This document shows, piece after piece, positions 22,742-36,451 of a stretch of 64,000 nucleotides of DNA. This DNA comes from Lathyrus oleraceus. Its lineage: Eukaryota; Streptophyta; Magnoliopsida; Fabales; Fabaceae. The notes below the pieces were generated by a model. The model was not told the origin of the DNA and ran no database searches. It saw only the letters and a list, made by a program, of their open reading frames with translations. Where the stretch lies: assembly GCF_024323335.1 (NCBI RefSeq), contig NC_066584.1, forward strand, positions 232,901,494 to 232,965,493, written 5' to 3'. The translations under genes and the position numbers were made by a program. Position 1 is the stretch's first letter. The number at the start of each line of letters is the position of its first letter.

Positions 22742-25700
22742 TGTAGTGGTGCATTCATGACCATCAAGCTATGGATAAACCCGACGTCAATTTGAAAAAA
22801 TAAGAGTCGCCATCACGCCTTATTTGTTTCCAAAGGAAAAGGGAAAAGTACGACAAAAACCCAAATATAAGAAGTTTTCAAATCAAAACTAATAAAATTC
22901 CAGAGATTATAGGTAAAGGGATTGGTTACACAGAGGGAAGGTATTAGCACCCAGAGTGTCCTAGGTACTCCTAGGGAGCCCTTTTTTTGTGCAAGTGTTT
23001 TTGTTGAAAAGATGTTTGATAAAGATGGAATGAGGGGATGATAAAAGAATTCATTAATTATATTTTTGTGTTTGACAAGACCTTCGGTCTTATGCCTACG
23101 TACCAACATAAAAACGAGGGATCAAAATTCCGTAGTTTGTGGTAAAAATTTCAAAGAAGTTCATGAATTGATTTTAACAAAACTTTAGCAGAGAAAGGCA
23201 CAAAGATGGCCAAATATTTGAATGAAGTTGTTAGCTCTTTTTGTCTTTTTTTTAAATTGAGGTCAATATGATTAAGTTCATTCACAAGTTTTATTTAAGA
23301 AAAAGTTTAAAACTTCAATGGCATAAGGCCAAAGTTTCTAATCATTAAAACATGTCTAAGTTGAAAACACAAATATAGAAGGTTTTGAAATTAAAGAAGT
23401 GGGGAGGAGATGAAGAGGCTGCCCTAGACAAAAATTAAAAGTTAAAAGTTGGAAAGATCTGACCAATGGGATGTAATCCACAAGACAAGAATGTCATATA
23501 GAAACCCATTTTCCTTTGGACTTTTGAGCAAGGAACAAGCATAAGCAATATCCAAGCAAACTATATGAAGACCAAGGCATCAAATAAAGATATCCATAAT
23601 ATCCAAGCAAGCACTCCAATAGTAAGTTGTATTTAATGTCTTCAAATGTATCAGATAAAATATTTCCTTGGTAAACTCATAGAAACAATCATCAGACATA
23701 GTCAACAATAATAGTAAAACAATCAAGCACATAGACAAAGTGACAAATGAACCCAACAGAAATTAAGACTTACATCAGATGAAAGGCACTATCAAGGATA
23801 ACTCATTATTAAATAGTGGCATTGTCCAAGTCCTTAAAGCATATGGAATGTTGCCTACTTCTAAGTCCAAAAGCTCAGATCAAGTCCAACAGTCCACCAA
23901 CATATTTTTTAGATTTTTTGTTTTTATTAAGTATTTTAAGGTCCTAAGACCACAAACAAAATCAAAAGCACACGATATATAAGCACAAATGATATGGCTC
24001 AAGTGAGCAAAATAAAAATGACTGAAAGATAAACATCTTGCATGAAATGTAAAAGGCAATGAATGATAAAGGTGTTGAAATTTAAATAATATTAAGTAAA
24101 TGACTTGAAAGTAAAGCAATATTAATAAGAAGTTAGTCAATGGTTAGTGAAGAGTTTTAATTGTTTAAGTCATTATTTGGAGAACACTCAACCATCCATT
24201 CACAAGTATGAAGACATGAACCAAGACATCATCCATAAGAAGGGCTCCAACTTGGATAAGTCAACAAGTATGCCACTAGCTCTCATAAATGAAAAAAAGG
24301 TCAAGTCTTCACACAATACCATGAAGAATGAGAGACTTACAATCTCACTTACTAGAATGATATACCTTGCGGGATAAATTTAGCTCTATGTTAAGCAATC
24401 GTAATTGGACTTATGTAGAAGTCACAACTATCTGAGGTCGGGCAATAAAGATATTGGCGTTAATTCATGTTAGAAACTTGGTACAAATAACCAAGCTCCT
24501 AAAACATACCACACACTAAAATAAAGATGGGATGGACCTACCGCAATCCAGCTCATGTTGATTCATCTGACACAAGGTCATTGATGAATTAACTAGCATT
24601 TGGACATTAGAGAAGTCATTGGTCAATGATGGATTGGGAAATAATAGGTATGACGATGAAGAGGGAAGGGGAAATAGAAACTCAAATTGATCACATGAGG
24701 AAATCCATCTGATCAATACTATTCATTCATCTTGAGGGATGAAATGTACATTTCATCAACCACCTAAATCCAATAGTATAGATCAAATAAAAGTTCAAAT
24801 CAACCATTATCAAGGCCAAATAGAAAGTCAAACATCACAAGGTCAATCAAATGACTCAACAATATTTTTAAACAATTAAACAATTAAAAATCAATTTTAA
24901 AATGAATTAAAATGTACTTTTAAATGGACAAAACCTCAAATCCTTCAAATCACCAAATAAATGGCCAAGGGATTTATCCTAGGTCAAACAAGGTCAAAGG
25001 ACCTTAGAAAAAAAAATTAGAATTTTTGGAAAGTCACAAATATTTTAAAATATTTAAAAATAAGTGAAAAATTATTTAATTCACAAAAAATATCAAAATT
25101 AATCCAAAAAATGATTTTAATTCAAAATATGGAAGAGGAAAATATTCAAAGATTTTTGGTAAAAGTCCCATATTTTTTGGATTAAAAATGAAATTTATAT
25201 GAATAAAATAAAATAAGTGGATTAAAAGGAAAATCAAAAATTAAAATAAAATGCAAAAAAACAAGGGCCATCAGATCTCCCTCATTAATTAAGGTGGCAG
25301 ATCTGATGGTCACGCGTGTGCTGTCCACGATGAAACCTAGTCAATACGCTACAACAATGGTAATTCAAATTGAGGGTTAAGATTAAAACATTCAAACATT
25401 ATCAGATGGTTGGAAGGGTGCCAACACACCACCAGAGCCCTAGCTCCGGTCTTCTTTTTCGGTGGACCTTACCGTACTGGTCCACCACCAACCTCCATGA
25501 AAATGAAAAGCGAATACACTAATTTGAAGGAAAAGTCCTCAGGAGTCTGAATCTGACCTCAATTTCTTCCAATTCCAAGTATATTGAAAGATACATGGAT
25601 TTGAATTTTGAGGAGTATATCTAAGTTGCTTCGATTTGACCTCAAAGCAACTCAATCTTGTTGCCTATATTGGTAGGACTTCAACCACCAAAAAAAAGTG

Positions 25701-25787
25701 AAATGATGGAGAGTTGAGGGAGAATTGATGAACGAAAGTTTCACAAAATTCACCTTCTATTTGTAGTGATGAAGCTCGATCTGGATC
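22742..25787 (-). repeat. Element B 5' LTR, inner part (left of element D)
   Basis: This is the PBS-proximal two thirds of the 5' LTR. It shares with element C's LTR the block AGGGAAGGTATTAGCACCC (22934-22952, reverse complement of 46457-46475) and TGCCTACGTA (23093-23102). A PBS-like TGGCGACTCT on the minus strand lies at 22803-22812. The LTR runs on at 39555 after element D; the GGATC at 25783-25787 is B sequence duplicated by D's insertion. The exact inner end (TG at 22742) is a best guess. Confidence 0.82.
25783..25787. repeat. Target site duplication of element D, left copy (GGATC)
   Basis: GGATC precedes TGTATACATG and is repeated at 39555-39559 after the terminal CA of the right LTR. 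Confidence 0.93.
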
Positions 25788-26632
25788 TGTATACATGCGT
25801 TTTCGACGCCATGAGATTTGGTATGCAGAATGGTTCTTTCGACAAATGATGACATGGGATAAACGGTTTGGTTGATAAGTGTTGTTCGACACTTCGATAA
25901 AATTGAAGCTTCGACATTTCGACAAGATATCTGCAGATGGAAAGGCACCTTTGACAGACATGGAGGATGTTGTAGTATTTCAACAATTCGACAAAGCCTG
26001 GAGAAAGACGTCATTTCGACGTAAAGTGTAAATTTCAAATTCAAAAGAGTTGTGACGTTTGGCAGAAGACGCGTGGGAGCATCTGGCGAAAGGAAGAAAA
26101 CCATGTGTCACAGTTTTAGGATTTGGTAGTTAGTAACAGTTATGTTATTTGTATATAAATAGGGTAGTTGTTATCGAAAAAGGTGTGAAAATTTACTTGT
26201 ACAAAATTCCTGAAAATACTCAAAGTACCCGTGTGAGAGAAAAGAGTCATAGTTGGAACATGTATGTGTAAACAAACACCAAATTCCTTCAAAGTTTATT
26301 TCATAAAGTTTAAAGTTCTTTACAAATTCCTTTTACGTTTTCCAGTCAATTATCTTTCTGCACTTTCTTTTCGACACTTTATGTTTTCGTCAGTTACTTT
26401 CTGCCATTTGTCTTATCTTGTCAAATTTACATCTGTTTGAACGTTTTAATCAACATCTTTCGACATAAAATATTTAGAGAACCAAAATGAAAGATATGAA
26501 AGTTGTTCTAGATATCTTCAAAGTCATTTAGATCTGCACATGTCCTAGAATTTGTGTGGTTGATCCTGCAAGTAACCCAATTCTACAAGTTTTGGTAAAC
26601 CAGAGGTTGTTCGCCAAAATTCACAGCGAACA
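25788..26632 (+). repeat. Element D 5' LTR
   Basis: It starts TGTATACATG after the target duplication and ends CAGCGAACA before the PBS. Bases 26053-26632 match the right LTR (38975-39554); the first 265 bp have no partner there. About nine TTCGAC hexamers lie within it, most in the unmatched part. Confidence 0.92.
26152..26162 (+). promoter_or_regulatory. TATA box of element D sense promoter
   Basis: TATATAAATAG lies in the 5' LTR, about 365 bases from its start, and is kept in the 3' LTR at 39074-39084. It is well placed for the genomic transcript. Confidence 0.7.
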
Positions 26633-26635
26633 AAT

Positions 26636-26653
26636 TGGCACGCCCAGTGGGAC
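26636..26653 (+). other. Element D primer-binding site
   Basis: TGGCACGCCCAGTGGGAC lies three bases after the LTR end and has the expected TGG start of a site paired to a tRNA CCA end. I do not identify the tRNA with confidence. Confidence 0.75.
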
Positions 26654-26711
26654 AGTGCAGAAATCTAGAAACTTAGATAATCGTTAGTCAAATTTATTTA
26701 TTTTTCGTTGT

Positions 26712-29700
26712 ATGAGACTGAGAAGCGGTAAATTAGCCGTATCCGACGTAGAAATACCTAAAAGAACAAGAGTAAGGAAAATGGCGAATCAGCCAAATAA
26801 TCCAAATAATCCTAATCCAAGTGAAGCCATACCAGTATCCAACCTTATCCCTTCGACGGGAGGCAATGTAGAATTCGTCCCTGTGTCAGAGGCTATGCCT
26901 TCGTCAACAGGGTCAATACCAGCGGTTTCAATTTCGCAAAATGCGCCTAGTTCGTCCGTTAGGGCGCAACAAATGCCTGTTGGGACACCCCCTCCTATGG
27001 GAAACACTTCTAGGCCTTTTGTGACGAATTTCACCATGCCTCTGCCCGGTAGGGAACAACCATTTGGAATGCCAACTTCAGTAATGGCAAATCTACACAA
27101 TTCCCCGGTAGTGTATTCTGATTCTATGGCCAATATGTCTTCACCTTTACAAGGGTCAGGATATGGCGGAAACATGAGTAGACTAAATCAACAACCACTT
27201 TACGTGCCGTCGATAACAAATAATTCGGCGCAGGTGATTAGACAATAAATGGACGAGAGTAATCATGATATGGTCCAGATGTTGACACAACAAATGGGAG
27301 TGGTGTTTAATCCTCTAATTCAAAACATCACCCAAACAGACCAATTATTGGCAGCGCAGATGACGCGCATTGCTGACTTTTTTAGGGTCCCTCAAACTCG
27401 ACACAGAGAACAAGTGGTTCATAACCCAGAGGTAGCGGTCCAGGAAGAGCCTACGATAAACCAAATACCGTTAGACAATCCTCAAACAAACGTCAGAAAC
27501 CAAGAGGATGTAGTTGAACAGCCTCGTGTCGAAATCCCTGTTCCACAAGAGCCTAGAAGGATAGTAATCCAGAGAGGCCAAGACGCGGATGCTGTGTTGC
27601 AACAGCGAATCCGGTATAATAACCCCCCTTTCGAAAATAATTTAGTGGCCATGGTCGAAACGATAATGGCACAAAATGGGATGAACATGGGATTACAAAG
27701 ACCCAGTTACGCTTCCCCACTATCGGAATATATTCTGCAATAAGAATTGCCACCTAGGTGGAAAGTTCCTAAGTTCACAAAGTTCTCAGGAGACACTAGT
27801 GAGTCCACCATAGAACATGTGGCACGTTATCTGATCGAAGCGGGGGAAATAGCCCGTAATGAAAATTTGAAAATAAAATATTTCCCTAGTTCCTTAACAA
27901 AAAACGCGTTTACTTGGTTTACATCTTTGCCTGCAAACTCAGTGTATACGTGGACCCAATTAGAAAGATTGTTCCATGAGCAATTTTACATGGGACAAAC
28001 AAAAATAAGTCTGAAAGAATTAGCCAGTGTTAAGAGAAAACACTCAGAACCAATAGATGATTATTTAAATAGGTTCAGATTGCTAAAGGCTAGATGTTTC
28101 ACTCCGGTGCCAGAACATGAGTTGGTCGAAATGGCCGCAGGGGGGCTAGATTATTCTATAAGGAAGAAACTAGATACCCAGTATCTGAGGGATATGGCAC
28201 AATTAGCAGATAGAGTGAGACAGGTCGAAAGGTTAAGGGACGAAAAATTCAGAGCAAATAAGAATAAAAAAGAAAGGGTGGCCTACGTAGGGGTTCGCCA
28301 AGATGATGAGTACGACGAAAACGAACCAAGTAACTTCGACGAACAAGAGATTGACTTTGCAGAACTAAAGCAAGGCCCACCTTATTCATGTAAAGTACTA
28401 ACTCCGTCGAACGGAAACCCAGTCGAAACCAACGATAAGTTCCCCAAAAGGACTTATACATTTGACATCACCAAATGTGACGAAATTTTCGATCTGTTGG
28501 TTAAAGATGGTCAATTAATAAAACCTCGAGGCGCTAAAGAACCACCTATGGAACAACAGAAAAAGAGAGGTTTTTGTAAATACCATAATTTTCTATGCCA
28601 TAAAACGTCTCGTTGTTTCCTTTTCAGGGATCTCGTTCAAAATGCTATCCGTGACGGAAGGCTAAAGTTTGGTGACAAACCAAAACCACAGATGAGGATC
28701 GACTCGAATCCTATGCAGCCAGTCGAAGCCCACTATGCTGAACCATCCATCGTGAACATGGTGGAGATCGAAGTTGCTCCTAATGGCAATTTGGAAATGG
28801 TGGAGGCCCCTGGAAGTTTCGATACAAACATCAACATGGTTGAGATTGCTGATGATCTCACAAGCCAGAACGAAGTTGAAGTTACTGAAGGCTTCGACAA
28901 CCAGAAAAGGATGGAAACTACTGAAGGTTTCGACAAAAGGGACGGTAACGATATCGTCGAAGATGTGAAGTTTCGACAAGAAGGGAATTGGGACCGCTAT
29001 GGACAACCAAGTGGGAAGTATGATTATCTCGTGAAGTACAATGCGCCGACAAGCTCTCAGATCGATATCAACACAATCCAACCAAGCGGTTGGGGAGATG
29101 TTTCTTCAGACAACAATGAAGAAACAGATGAGGCAATCGAGAATTCCCCTAATACGAAAAAGAGGGTTACTGAAGACCTCATTATCGAAAACAAGGCTAC
29201 TGAAGGCCTTGATCTTGATCAAACGAAGACAGGTGATGTCGCAAACTGCGTCAACACTATGGGGCCTTTCAGTGAAGAAGTCACAAAAATTAAAGCGGAA
29301 GCTGTTAATGGTCCTTTGAAGCCCGTGGTCAGTGGAATTTTGCGTAGGGTAATGGAAGACCCCAAAAGGAATTGGAACAAACGTTGTTGCAAACATGGTC
29401 CCAAGAGCATATCTTGGTGCTGCTGCCCAGGGAAAGAGTTCGACCAAGCACCAAAAGGTGTCGAAGGTGAAGAGGAGAGACTCATTAGAAAGATGAACGA
29501 ATTAAGCATCGCTGACGAACGAAATGTTGGGGTAAATATGGTGGAAATATCTCAGAGGGACCAGGCCGAAGTGGGCGAAGATCATCGTCGAAAGGAGCAC
29601 CAAAGGCTGGCGTATCCTAAAGAGGAGGAAAATTTAATAGAATTCATCAAGAGGTGCCAAAGGATGAAAACCGAAGTAATGTTATGCCCACGCTGCAGTG

Positions 29701-31100
29701 CAATCTTCGACAGGAAGGCAGTAACCAACCTGGAAGCAGTGGATAAAGCTAAGAGGAAAGAGAATTGGGGAATAGTAAGATATGACCCAAGGAGAAGTGA
29801 TCACCACCAGTGGAGGCATGGAGAAAGACGCCATAACACCTATAAACCATCTAACAAAGCAACGGACGACAAATGGGTTCAACCCATTAGAGATGCCCAG
29901 GGGCAGAAAAAATGGGGAAAGTTTGAGGTTCAGAGAGGCGCTTCGATGGAAGGCAAGAAGGAAATGGAAAAGCACAAGCCAAGACCATATCCTTCAGAGA
30001 ATTACAAAGGCAAAAACCCCATGTCCAGATCCCAATGGAGGAGATTCCAGAGGCAGAAGAGGGCAGAAAAAGAGGCTGCAGAAAAGAGCGTGAATGAAAA
30101 AGACACTGACAACAAAGATAAAGCGGAGTCTAGTAACAGTCGTCAGATAAGGAGCAGAAAAGAGGCTTCCCTCCAGATCAATCCTGGCAGCATTGTCGAA
30201 CCCGTGGCGTCAAAAGAGAAGATGCAGGAAGATGACGAAATAACTGACAACTTTGAATCTGACTCAGAATCATCCTTCAATGTGATCTGCAACGTGGTCT
30301 CTGTTCTCCCTAGAGACTATGATAGAGTCATGGAGGTCAAAGACGAAGAAGGCGAGATGGAAGAGGAAACAATGGCACACAGGCCCGTCTGTTACTACGT
30401 GATGAATAATGGATGCGTCGAAGAGCAGAACGCTTTCTTCGAAAGACCAGATGACTCCATGAAAGCGCATTTAAAGCCTTTGTTCATAAAAGGAAAAGTG
30501 GAGAATGTTGGTGTGAATAAGATACTGGTGGATGGGGGAGCAGCAGTAAATTTGATGCCCCATTTCATGCTGAAGAAAATTGGGAAAGACGATTCAGACG
30601 CGAAACCTCACAACATGGTGCTGTCGAATTATGAAGGAAAAGTAGGAACCACCATGGGTGTTATCCAGGTGAATTTGACTGTTGGAACCATAACAAGGCC
30701 AACGATGTTTATGGTCATTGCTTCAAGGGCGAACTACAACCTACTTCTTGGAAGGGAGTGGATTCATGGCGTAGGAGCCGTGCCCTCGTCAATGCATCAG
30801 CGAATAGCCATATGGAGGCCAGACGGGATCGTCGAAAGCATTGAGGCTGATCAAAGCTACTTCATGACAGAGATAAACAATTTCAACAGTCAAAGCTTCG
30901 GCAAGAACCTGGCTCACATACCTCCATGCAGTCCAGCCGAATTTGACTTAAAGGCAACAGACAATGCCTACTGCTCCATGTACCTTCATCCTACACATGG
31001 TTTCCAGTGGGATAAAGAAGTAATTGGCGAAACATACATGTGGGGAACTACTCATATAGCGCCAACAGGATGGGGAAGCGAATTTGACGATGATGAATAA
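26712..31100 (+). pseudogene. Element D gag-protease
   Basis: One frame runs from ATG 26712 to UAA 31098-31100, interrupted by UAA at 27246-27248 and 27741-27743. The N-terminus is basic, then Pro/Asn/Ser-rich. The gag core follows from about 27750 (KFTKFSGDTSEST, AFTWFTSLPANSVYTW, HEQFYMGQTKISLKEL). A Cys/His cluster CKYHNFLCHKTSRC lies at about 28580. A very long linker (28740-30450) holds NMVEI and TEGFD repeats and two more Cys-rich patches. The retropepsin region has LVDGGAAVNLMP near 30524 and NLLLGREWIHG near 30740. The protease site is DGG where Ogre C has DTG. Confidence 0.87.
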
Positions 31101-31116
31101 AGAATCAGCGCTCTAA

Positions 31117-34100
31117 AAAATTACGGCTTACATAGCCGAAAACAAACTCAAAGAGGCCCTTGAGGCTGAAGTAAAATACATGGCTGTCGAAGCCAACAAA
31201 GAAAATTCCGACAAACAATGTCCCCAAAGAGACGTTGCGGAAGATCATGATAACAACCAAATGGGCGAATGGCAGCACCAAAAGCTTGACACCATTTATG
31301 ACGACGAACCTCTAGGGTTCGAAAAAGATCCAGTGTCAGCTAACGAGAAGATGGTGGCGCAGGATCCATTAGAAGAAATAAACTTAGGAGTGGGGGCAGA
31401 AAATAGACCAACCTACATAAGCGCAAAAATAGACCCCCAGTTCAAGGTCGAAATAGTCCAGTTGCTGAAAGAGTTCAAAGACTGTTTCGCATGGGATTAT
31501 GACGAGATGCCTGGTCTCGACAGAAGTTTGGTCGAAATGCAGTTGCCGATAATGGAAGGAAAGAAGCCAGTAAAGCAGACTCCGAGACGCTTCACACCAG
31601 AAATCCTGTCGAAAATAAAAGAAGAGGTCGAAAGACTTCTAAAATGCAAGTTCATCCGCACAACCAGGTATGTTGAATGGATTGCAAATATTGTTCCAGT
31701 AATTAAGAAAAATGGAAAACTTAGGGTATGCATCGATTTTTGAGACTTAAATTCGGCTACCCCAAAGGATGAATATCCTATGCCAGTGGCAGAAATGCTT
31801 ATAGATTCCGCAGCAGGCCATGAGTACTTAAGTATGTTAGACGGATACTCTGGCTATAACCAAATTTTTATCGCTGAAGAAGATGTTCCTAAAACGGCTT
31901 TTCGTTGTCCTGGAGCAATAGGAACGTACGAATGGGTAGTAATGCCTTTTGGTTTAAAGAACGCTGGAGCAACTTACCAACGTGCTATGAATTCCATTTT
32001 TCACGACTTTATTGAGACTTTCATGCAAGTGTATATTGACGATATTGTGATTAAGTCTGTTTCAGGGAAAAGTCACATAGATCATCTCCGACAATCCTTT
32101 GAAAGGATGAGGAAGTTTGGTTTGAAAATGAACCCACTTAAATGTGCTTTTGGTGTGCAGGCGGGTGATTTCTTAGGGTTTGTGGTCCACAAGAAGGGGA
32201 TCGAAATAAATGAAAACAAAGTCAAAGCCATAATGGAGGCGAAAGCGCCATCAACCAAAAAGGGGTTGCAGTCTCTGCTAGGGAAAATCAACTTTCTCAG
32301 AAGATTTATCTCCAATCTCAGTGGGAAGACACAAGCTTTCTCTCCTCTACTTCGACTAAAGAAGGAAGACTTCGCATGGGGGCAAGACCAGCAAGCGGCC
32401 TTCGACAAAATCAAGGAATACCTGGCTAGTCCCCCAATCCTGATGTCTCCTTGCAGAAAAAGAAGTATGAGATTGTACATTTCGGCATCAGACAAAACAT
32501 TAGGAAGTATGTTGTGTCAAGAAGATGAGAATGGCGTCGAAAGAGCCATTTATTATCTCAGTAGAGTCCTGAATGATGCTGAAACTAGATATAGTATTAT
32601 AGAAAAGCTATGTCTATGTGTATACTTCTCTTGTATGAAATTGAAGCATTATATAAAACCTGTTGATGTATATATTTCCTCCCATTTCGACGTAATAAAG
32701 TATATGTTATCTAAATCTATTTTACATAGTCGAATTGGAAAGTGGGCTTTAGCATTAACAGAATACTCCTTGAAATATCTGCCTTTAAAAGCTGTGAAAG
32801 GACAAGTGGTCGCTGATTTCATAGCCGACCACTCTGTAGACGAAGATGTGGGATATGTCGAAGTAGAACCTTGGAAACTATATTTCGACGGTTCCAGTCA
32901 TAAAAATGGCACTGGCGTTGGGATGTTGATTATTTCTCCTGACAGAATTCCAACAAAATTCAAGTACAAAGTTGAAAGTCTGTGTTCAAATAATGAAGCG
33001 GAATACGAAGCTTTGATCGCTGGACTTGAAATCTTGTTGAAATTGGGGGCAACAAGAGTCGAAATAATGGGCGATTCCGAACTGGTGATAAAGCAGTTGA
33101 CGAAAGAGTATAAGTGTGTGAAAGAAAATTTAATCATGTACTTTGTAATAGCCAATAGACTTCTCAAGGAGTTCGACAATATGGTCTTCAGGCACATTCC
33201 CAGGTTGGAGAATCAAGAAGTGAATGATCTTGCTCAACTAGCATCTGGATATAAAGTGTCGAAGGAAAAGTTAGAAGAAGCCCTTGAAGTCAGAGGAAGA
33301 GTCGTATCCACCAAGTTGTCCCCATCAGATCTGGAGTCAATAAGATTAGGATACGGTGACGAAGAAAACTTTGAGATATTCAACATAGATGATTTAGGAA
33401 TTACAGACTGGAGAAAGCCTATCAAGAATTATCTACAGGACCCAAATCAGAAAGCAGAAAGAAAGATAAAATACAGAGCTTTGAGTTATGTACTTTTAGG
33501 AAATGAATTGTTCAAAAAGACTGCAGAAGGAGTCTTGTTGAAATGCTTAGGTGAAGACGAAGCCTACATAGCCTTGTCGAATATACACAGTGGAGCGTGT
33601 GGCGCACACCAAGCAGGTCACAAAATGAAGTGGTTATCATTTCGACAAGGAATGTATTGGCCAACAATGTTGAAGGACTGTGTCGAATTTGCAAAAGGAT
33701 GTCAGGAGTGTCAAGTACATGCAGGCATACCTCATGTTCCTGCAAGTGAGCTGCATTCAATTATAAAGCCTTGGCCATTTAGAGGATGGGCTTTAGACTT
33801 GATTGGGGAAATTCGACCAGCCTCTTCAAAAGGACAAAGGTACATTTTGGTTGGGATAGACTATTTCACTAAATGGATTGAAGTTATACCATTGGTAAAT
33901 GTGGATCAAGAAGCAGTCATAGACTTTAGCCAAAAATACATAATTTACAGATTTGGGATACCTGAAACAATAACAACAGATCAAGGATCTGTGTTCACTG
34001 GTAAAAACATGCAAAAATTTGCACAAGAAACAGGTCTTAAACTCCTTACTTCGACACCTTACTATGCTCAAGCCAATGGGCAGGTTGAAGCAGCCAACAA

Positions 34101-34677
34101 GGTAGTGATAAATTTGATAAAGAAGCATGTAGGGAAAAAACCTAGAAATTGGCATAAGACTCTAGATCAAGTCTTGTGGGCTTGTCGAACGTCTCCTAAA
34201 GAACCAACGAATTCGACTCCATTTAAGTTGACTTACGGACATGATGCAGTTTTACCAGTCGAAATATATTTGCAGTCAGTTAGAGTGCAAAGGCATCATG
34301 AAATCCCATCAGATATATATTGGAGTATGATGATGGATGAATTGGTTGATCTGGACGAAGAAAGACTACGTGCGCTAGATCTAATAAGAAGACAAAAAGA
34401 AAGAGTCGAAAAGTTTTACAATAAGAGAGTAAAATTCAAGACCTTCTTAATTGGTGATCTCGTTTGGAAAGTAATCCTTCCTATGGATCGAAAAGATAAG
34501 TTAATAGGAAAATGGTCTCCTAAGTGGGAAGGACCTTTCCAGATTTTGAAAATATTTTCAAATGGCACGTATGAGATTGAAGAAAGAGGGAAGGATGAGA
34601 GAATCCTAAAGATAAATGGCAAGTATTTGAAAAAATATAAGCCAATATTGCAGGAAGTAAAAATAATGATAGAATAA
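31117..34677 (+). pseudogene. Element D pol: RT, two RNases H, integrase
   Basis: This frame differs from gag-protease and runs from 31117 to 34677 with one in-frame UGA at 31741-31743, inside the RT fingers. RT: VCIDF before the stop, then LDGYSGYNQIF and VYIDDIVIKS (YIDD active site). Canonical RNase H follows (YISASDKTLGSMLCQ, YYLSRVLND). The second RNase H starts LYFDGSSHKNGTGVGM with NNEAEYEALIAGLE and GDSELVIKQL. Integrase has the HH-CC zinc region (CQECQVHAG), D in ALDLIGE, D in TTDQGS and E in NGQVEAANK, with a C-terminal KWEGPFQI segment. Only the UGA stops an otherwise complete 1,187-codon pol. Confidence 0.9.
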
Positions 34678-34804
34678 TTGCAAACATAATTGTGATAAGA
34701 TTTGCCAAATAAAAATGGCATTAAAGTCATTACAAAGAAAGCCTCAAAGGGCTGAGAATTGTTAAATCAATTCGACTACAAATTAATACTGGCAAAAGTT
34801 TCCT
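34678..34804. other. Spacer between tail-to-tail pol and antisense gene
   Basis: These 127 bases separate the stop of pol from the stop of the antisense gene. The AT-rich sequence would have to hold polyadenylation signals for at least the antisense transcript. I cannot pinpoint them. Confidence 0.5.
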
Positions 34805-35871
34805 TCAAAGTGGCGAATTTCTGCCTCTGAAACTGGAGTCGATGATCACAAAGACTTTTGTGAGTAGAAAGAGTCTCAATCTCTTGACTAAGTTGATGGG
34901 CCTTCTCAGCATGTGAATACCCACCCTCAACTCTTCGTCAATCTCGCTCTGCTTGGGTTGCTGTATGGATGCCTTACGTTTTTTCTCTTGAGAGATCTTT
35001 TCTTGAAGTGCTGCTATCTGTTTCTCCCATTTTTGGATATTGTCATCACAAGCAACAACTTCTTTGACATAAGTTTCAGAAATCTTTTTCAACTTTGAAA
35101 CTTTGTTAGTCGAAGTCGAAACAGCATCCCATTCAGCAGTTTGAGTTTCAGACTTTGAGGAGATTTGATTGGTAAGATCTCTTTGACGATGAAGATCTGC
35201 AATGGCCAAGTCAATGAGGGTCATCAGCTCCATCATAAAACTTCCAACCTCAGCAGAAGCTTCCAAGACATTCACTTGCTTCAAAATTTTCTTAAGTTCA
35301 AGGTGAGCAAGGGAGTTCTCTTCCAAAATTTTGAACAAATCAACATCAAGGATTTTCATTTTAATTTTGGTCAAGATGTTGCCAAGTGATGGTGCTTTAG
35401 AAGTGGCCCCACAAGTAGTCGAACTGCTCTGTGAAGAATCTTGGAAATTAAAACGGGCGTTAAGCATGGCCTTCAGATACTCTAAGGGTCTCTGTACTTT
35501 GAGATTTTCAAGCTCCTCGCGAGAGAAACTAGTCGAACCAGTTGATTTGCCACTCCCTTGGGTCTGGTCAGGAGCAGGTGGAGTGTTTCGCTCTGAAGTA
35601 TGCTCAGCCTCTATATGTTTCGATTGTTTGTCCCCATCTTTGGCAGCTTCGTCTTCAGGATCATCTTCGACCCCAACCTCCATGTCAATGTCATCACCCT
35701 GAGGTGCAGCATTTAATCCTGGATGAGGAGGAGATTCATCTTTAGAAGCTTCACCCACTGTAGCGTCGAATTCTACTACAGTTTGCCTGACAAGATCACT
35801 TGTAGGGATATCTTCTTCTAGGATTGTTTCCTCCAGAATTTTCTCAGGTTCCTTTCGACAGCCACTTGTTC
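34805..35871 (-). CDS. Antisense gene last exon, acidic and coiled-coil C-terminus
   Basis: The open frame follows a probable acceptor TTTTCAG at 35872. It begins with an acidic stretch (EVGVEDDPEDEAAKDGD), then Ser/Thr/Gln-rich sequence, then long heptad-like helices (ETYVKEVVACDDNIQKWEKQ and IAALQEKISQEKKRK), and ends in a basic tail. A coiled coil suggests self-association. No enzyme domain is visible. The neighbouring exon (36207-35947) is rich in Lys/Glu. Confidence 0.65.
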
Positions 35872-36451
35872 CTGAAAATAATCATAAGATTTAGAAGAAA
35901 AAGATGCAGGAAAGGTGAATATATACTGTCGAAATAAAAAACTTACCTCAGGAATCTCAGTGTTAAAGCTGGATTTCCCACTCTCTGTGTCTTTCGACTG
36001 AGGCTTAGCAGGGGGAGTACTTGCAGAATCCTTCCTAGTTGATTTAACGATGGATCTTTGGGAAGAGACCTTCGTGAGTTTCTTCTTCTTCTGAGGGGGA
36101 GGGATTAACTCTGGAGATTCGTCACCAGACTCTTCATTAGGGACTTTATCCTCTTCTTTCTCCTCTTCACTCTTTCTCTTTTGGATTGTTGGGGGTTTTC
36201 GACTTACCTAGTCATGCAGACCAAAAGCCAGTCAGTTTTAAAAAAGGGGGGGAAGGAATAAATGAGAAGAAGTTGATATTCCGTACCTTTGTCGAATGTT
36301 TCTTAGCAGCACTTGGTGATGCTTCGACAGAAGCTTTCTTGGCAGGAATCCTCACGGCTAGGGAAAAAAAGAAGATTCAGAAACAAATATAAGAAATACA
36401 TGATAATACAATTAGAATAACAAAAGGAAAAATCGTGTTTTCTGTGAACAC

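Noticed and set aside
22742..25787. Host gene or promoter in the low-complexity AT-rich stretch
   Set aside because: The whole stretch is explained as the inner part of element B's 5' LTR; no coding signal or domain seen.
32082..34155. Minus-strand open frames opposite element D pol
   Set aside because: Unlike the antisense gene after pol, these lie inside RT/integrase coding sequence, have no domain, no introns and no promoter.
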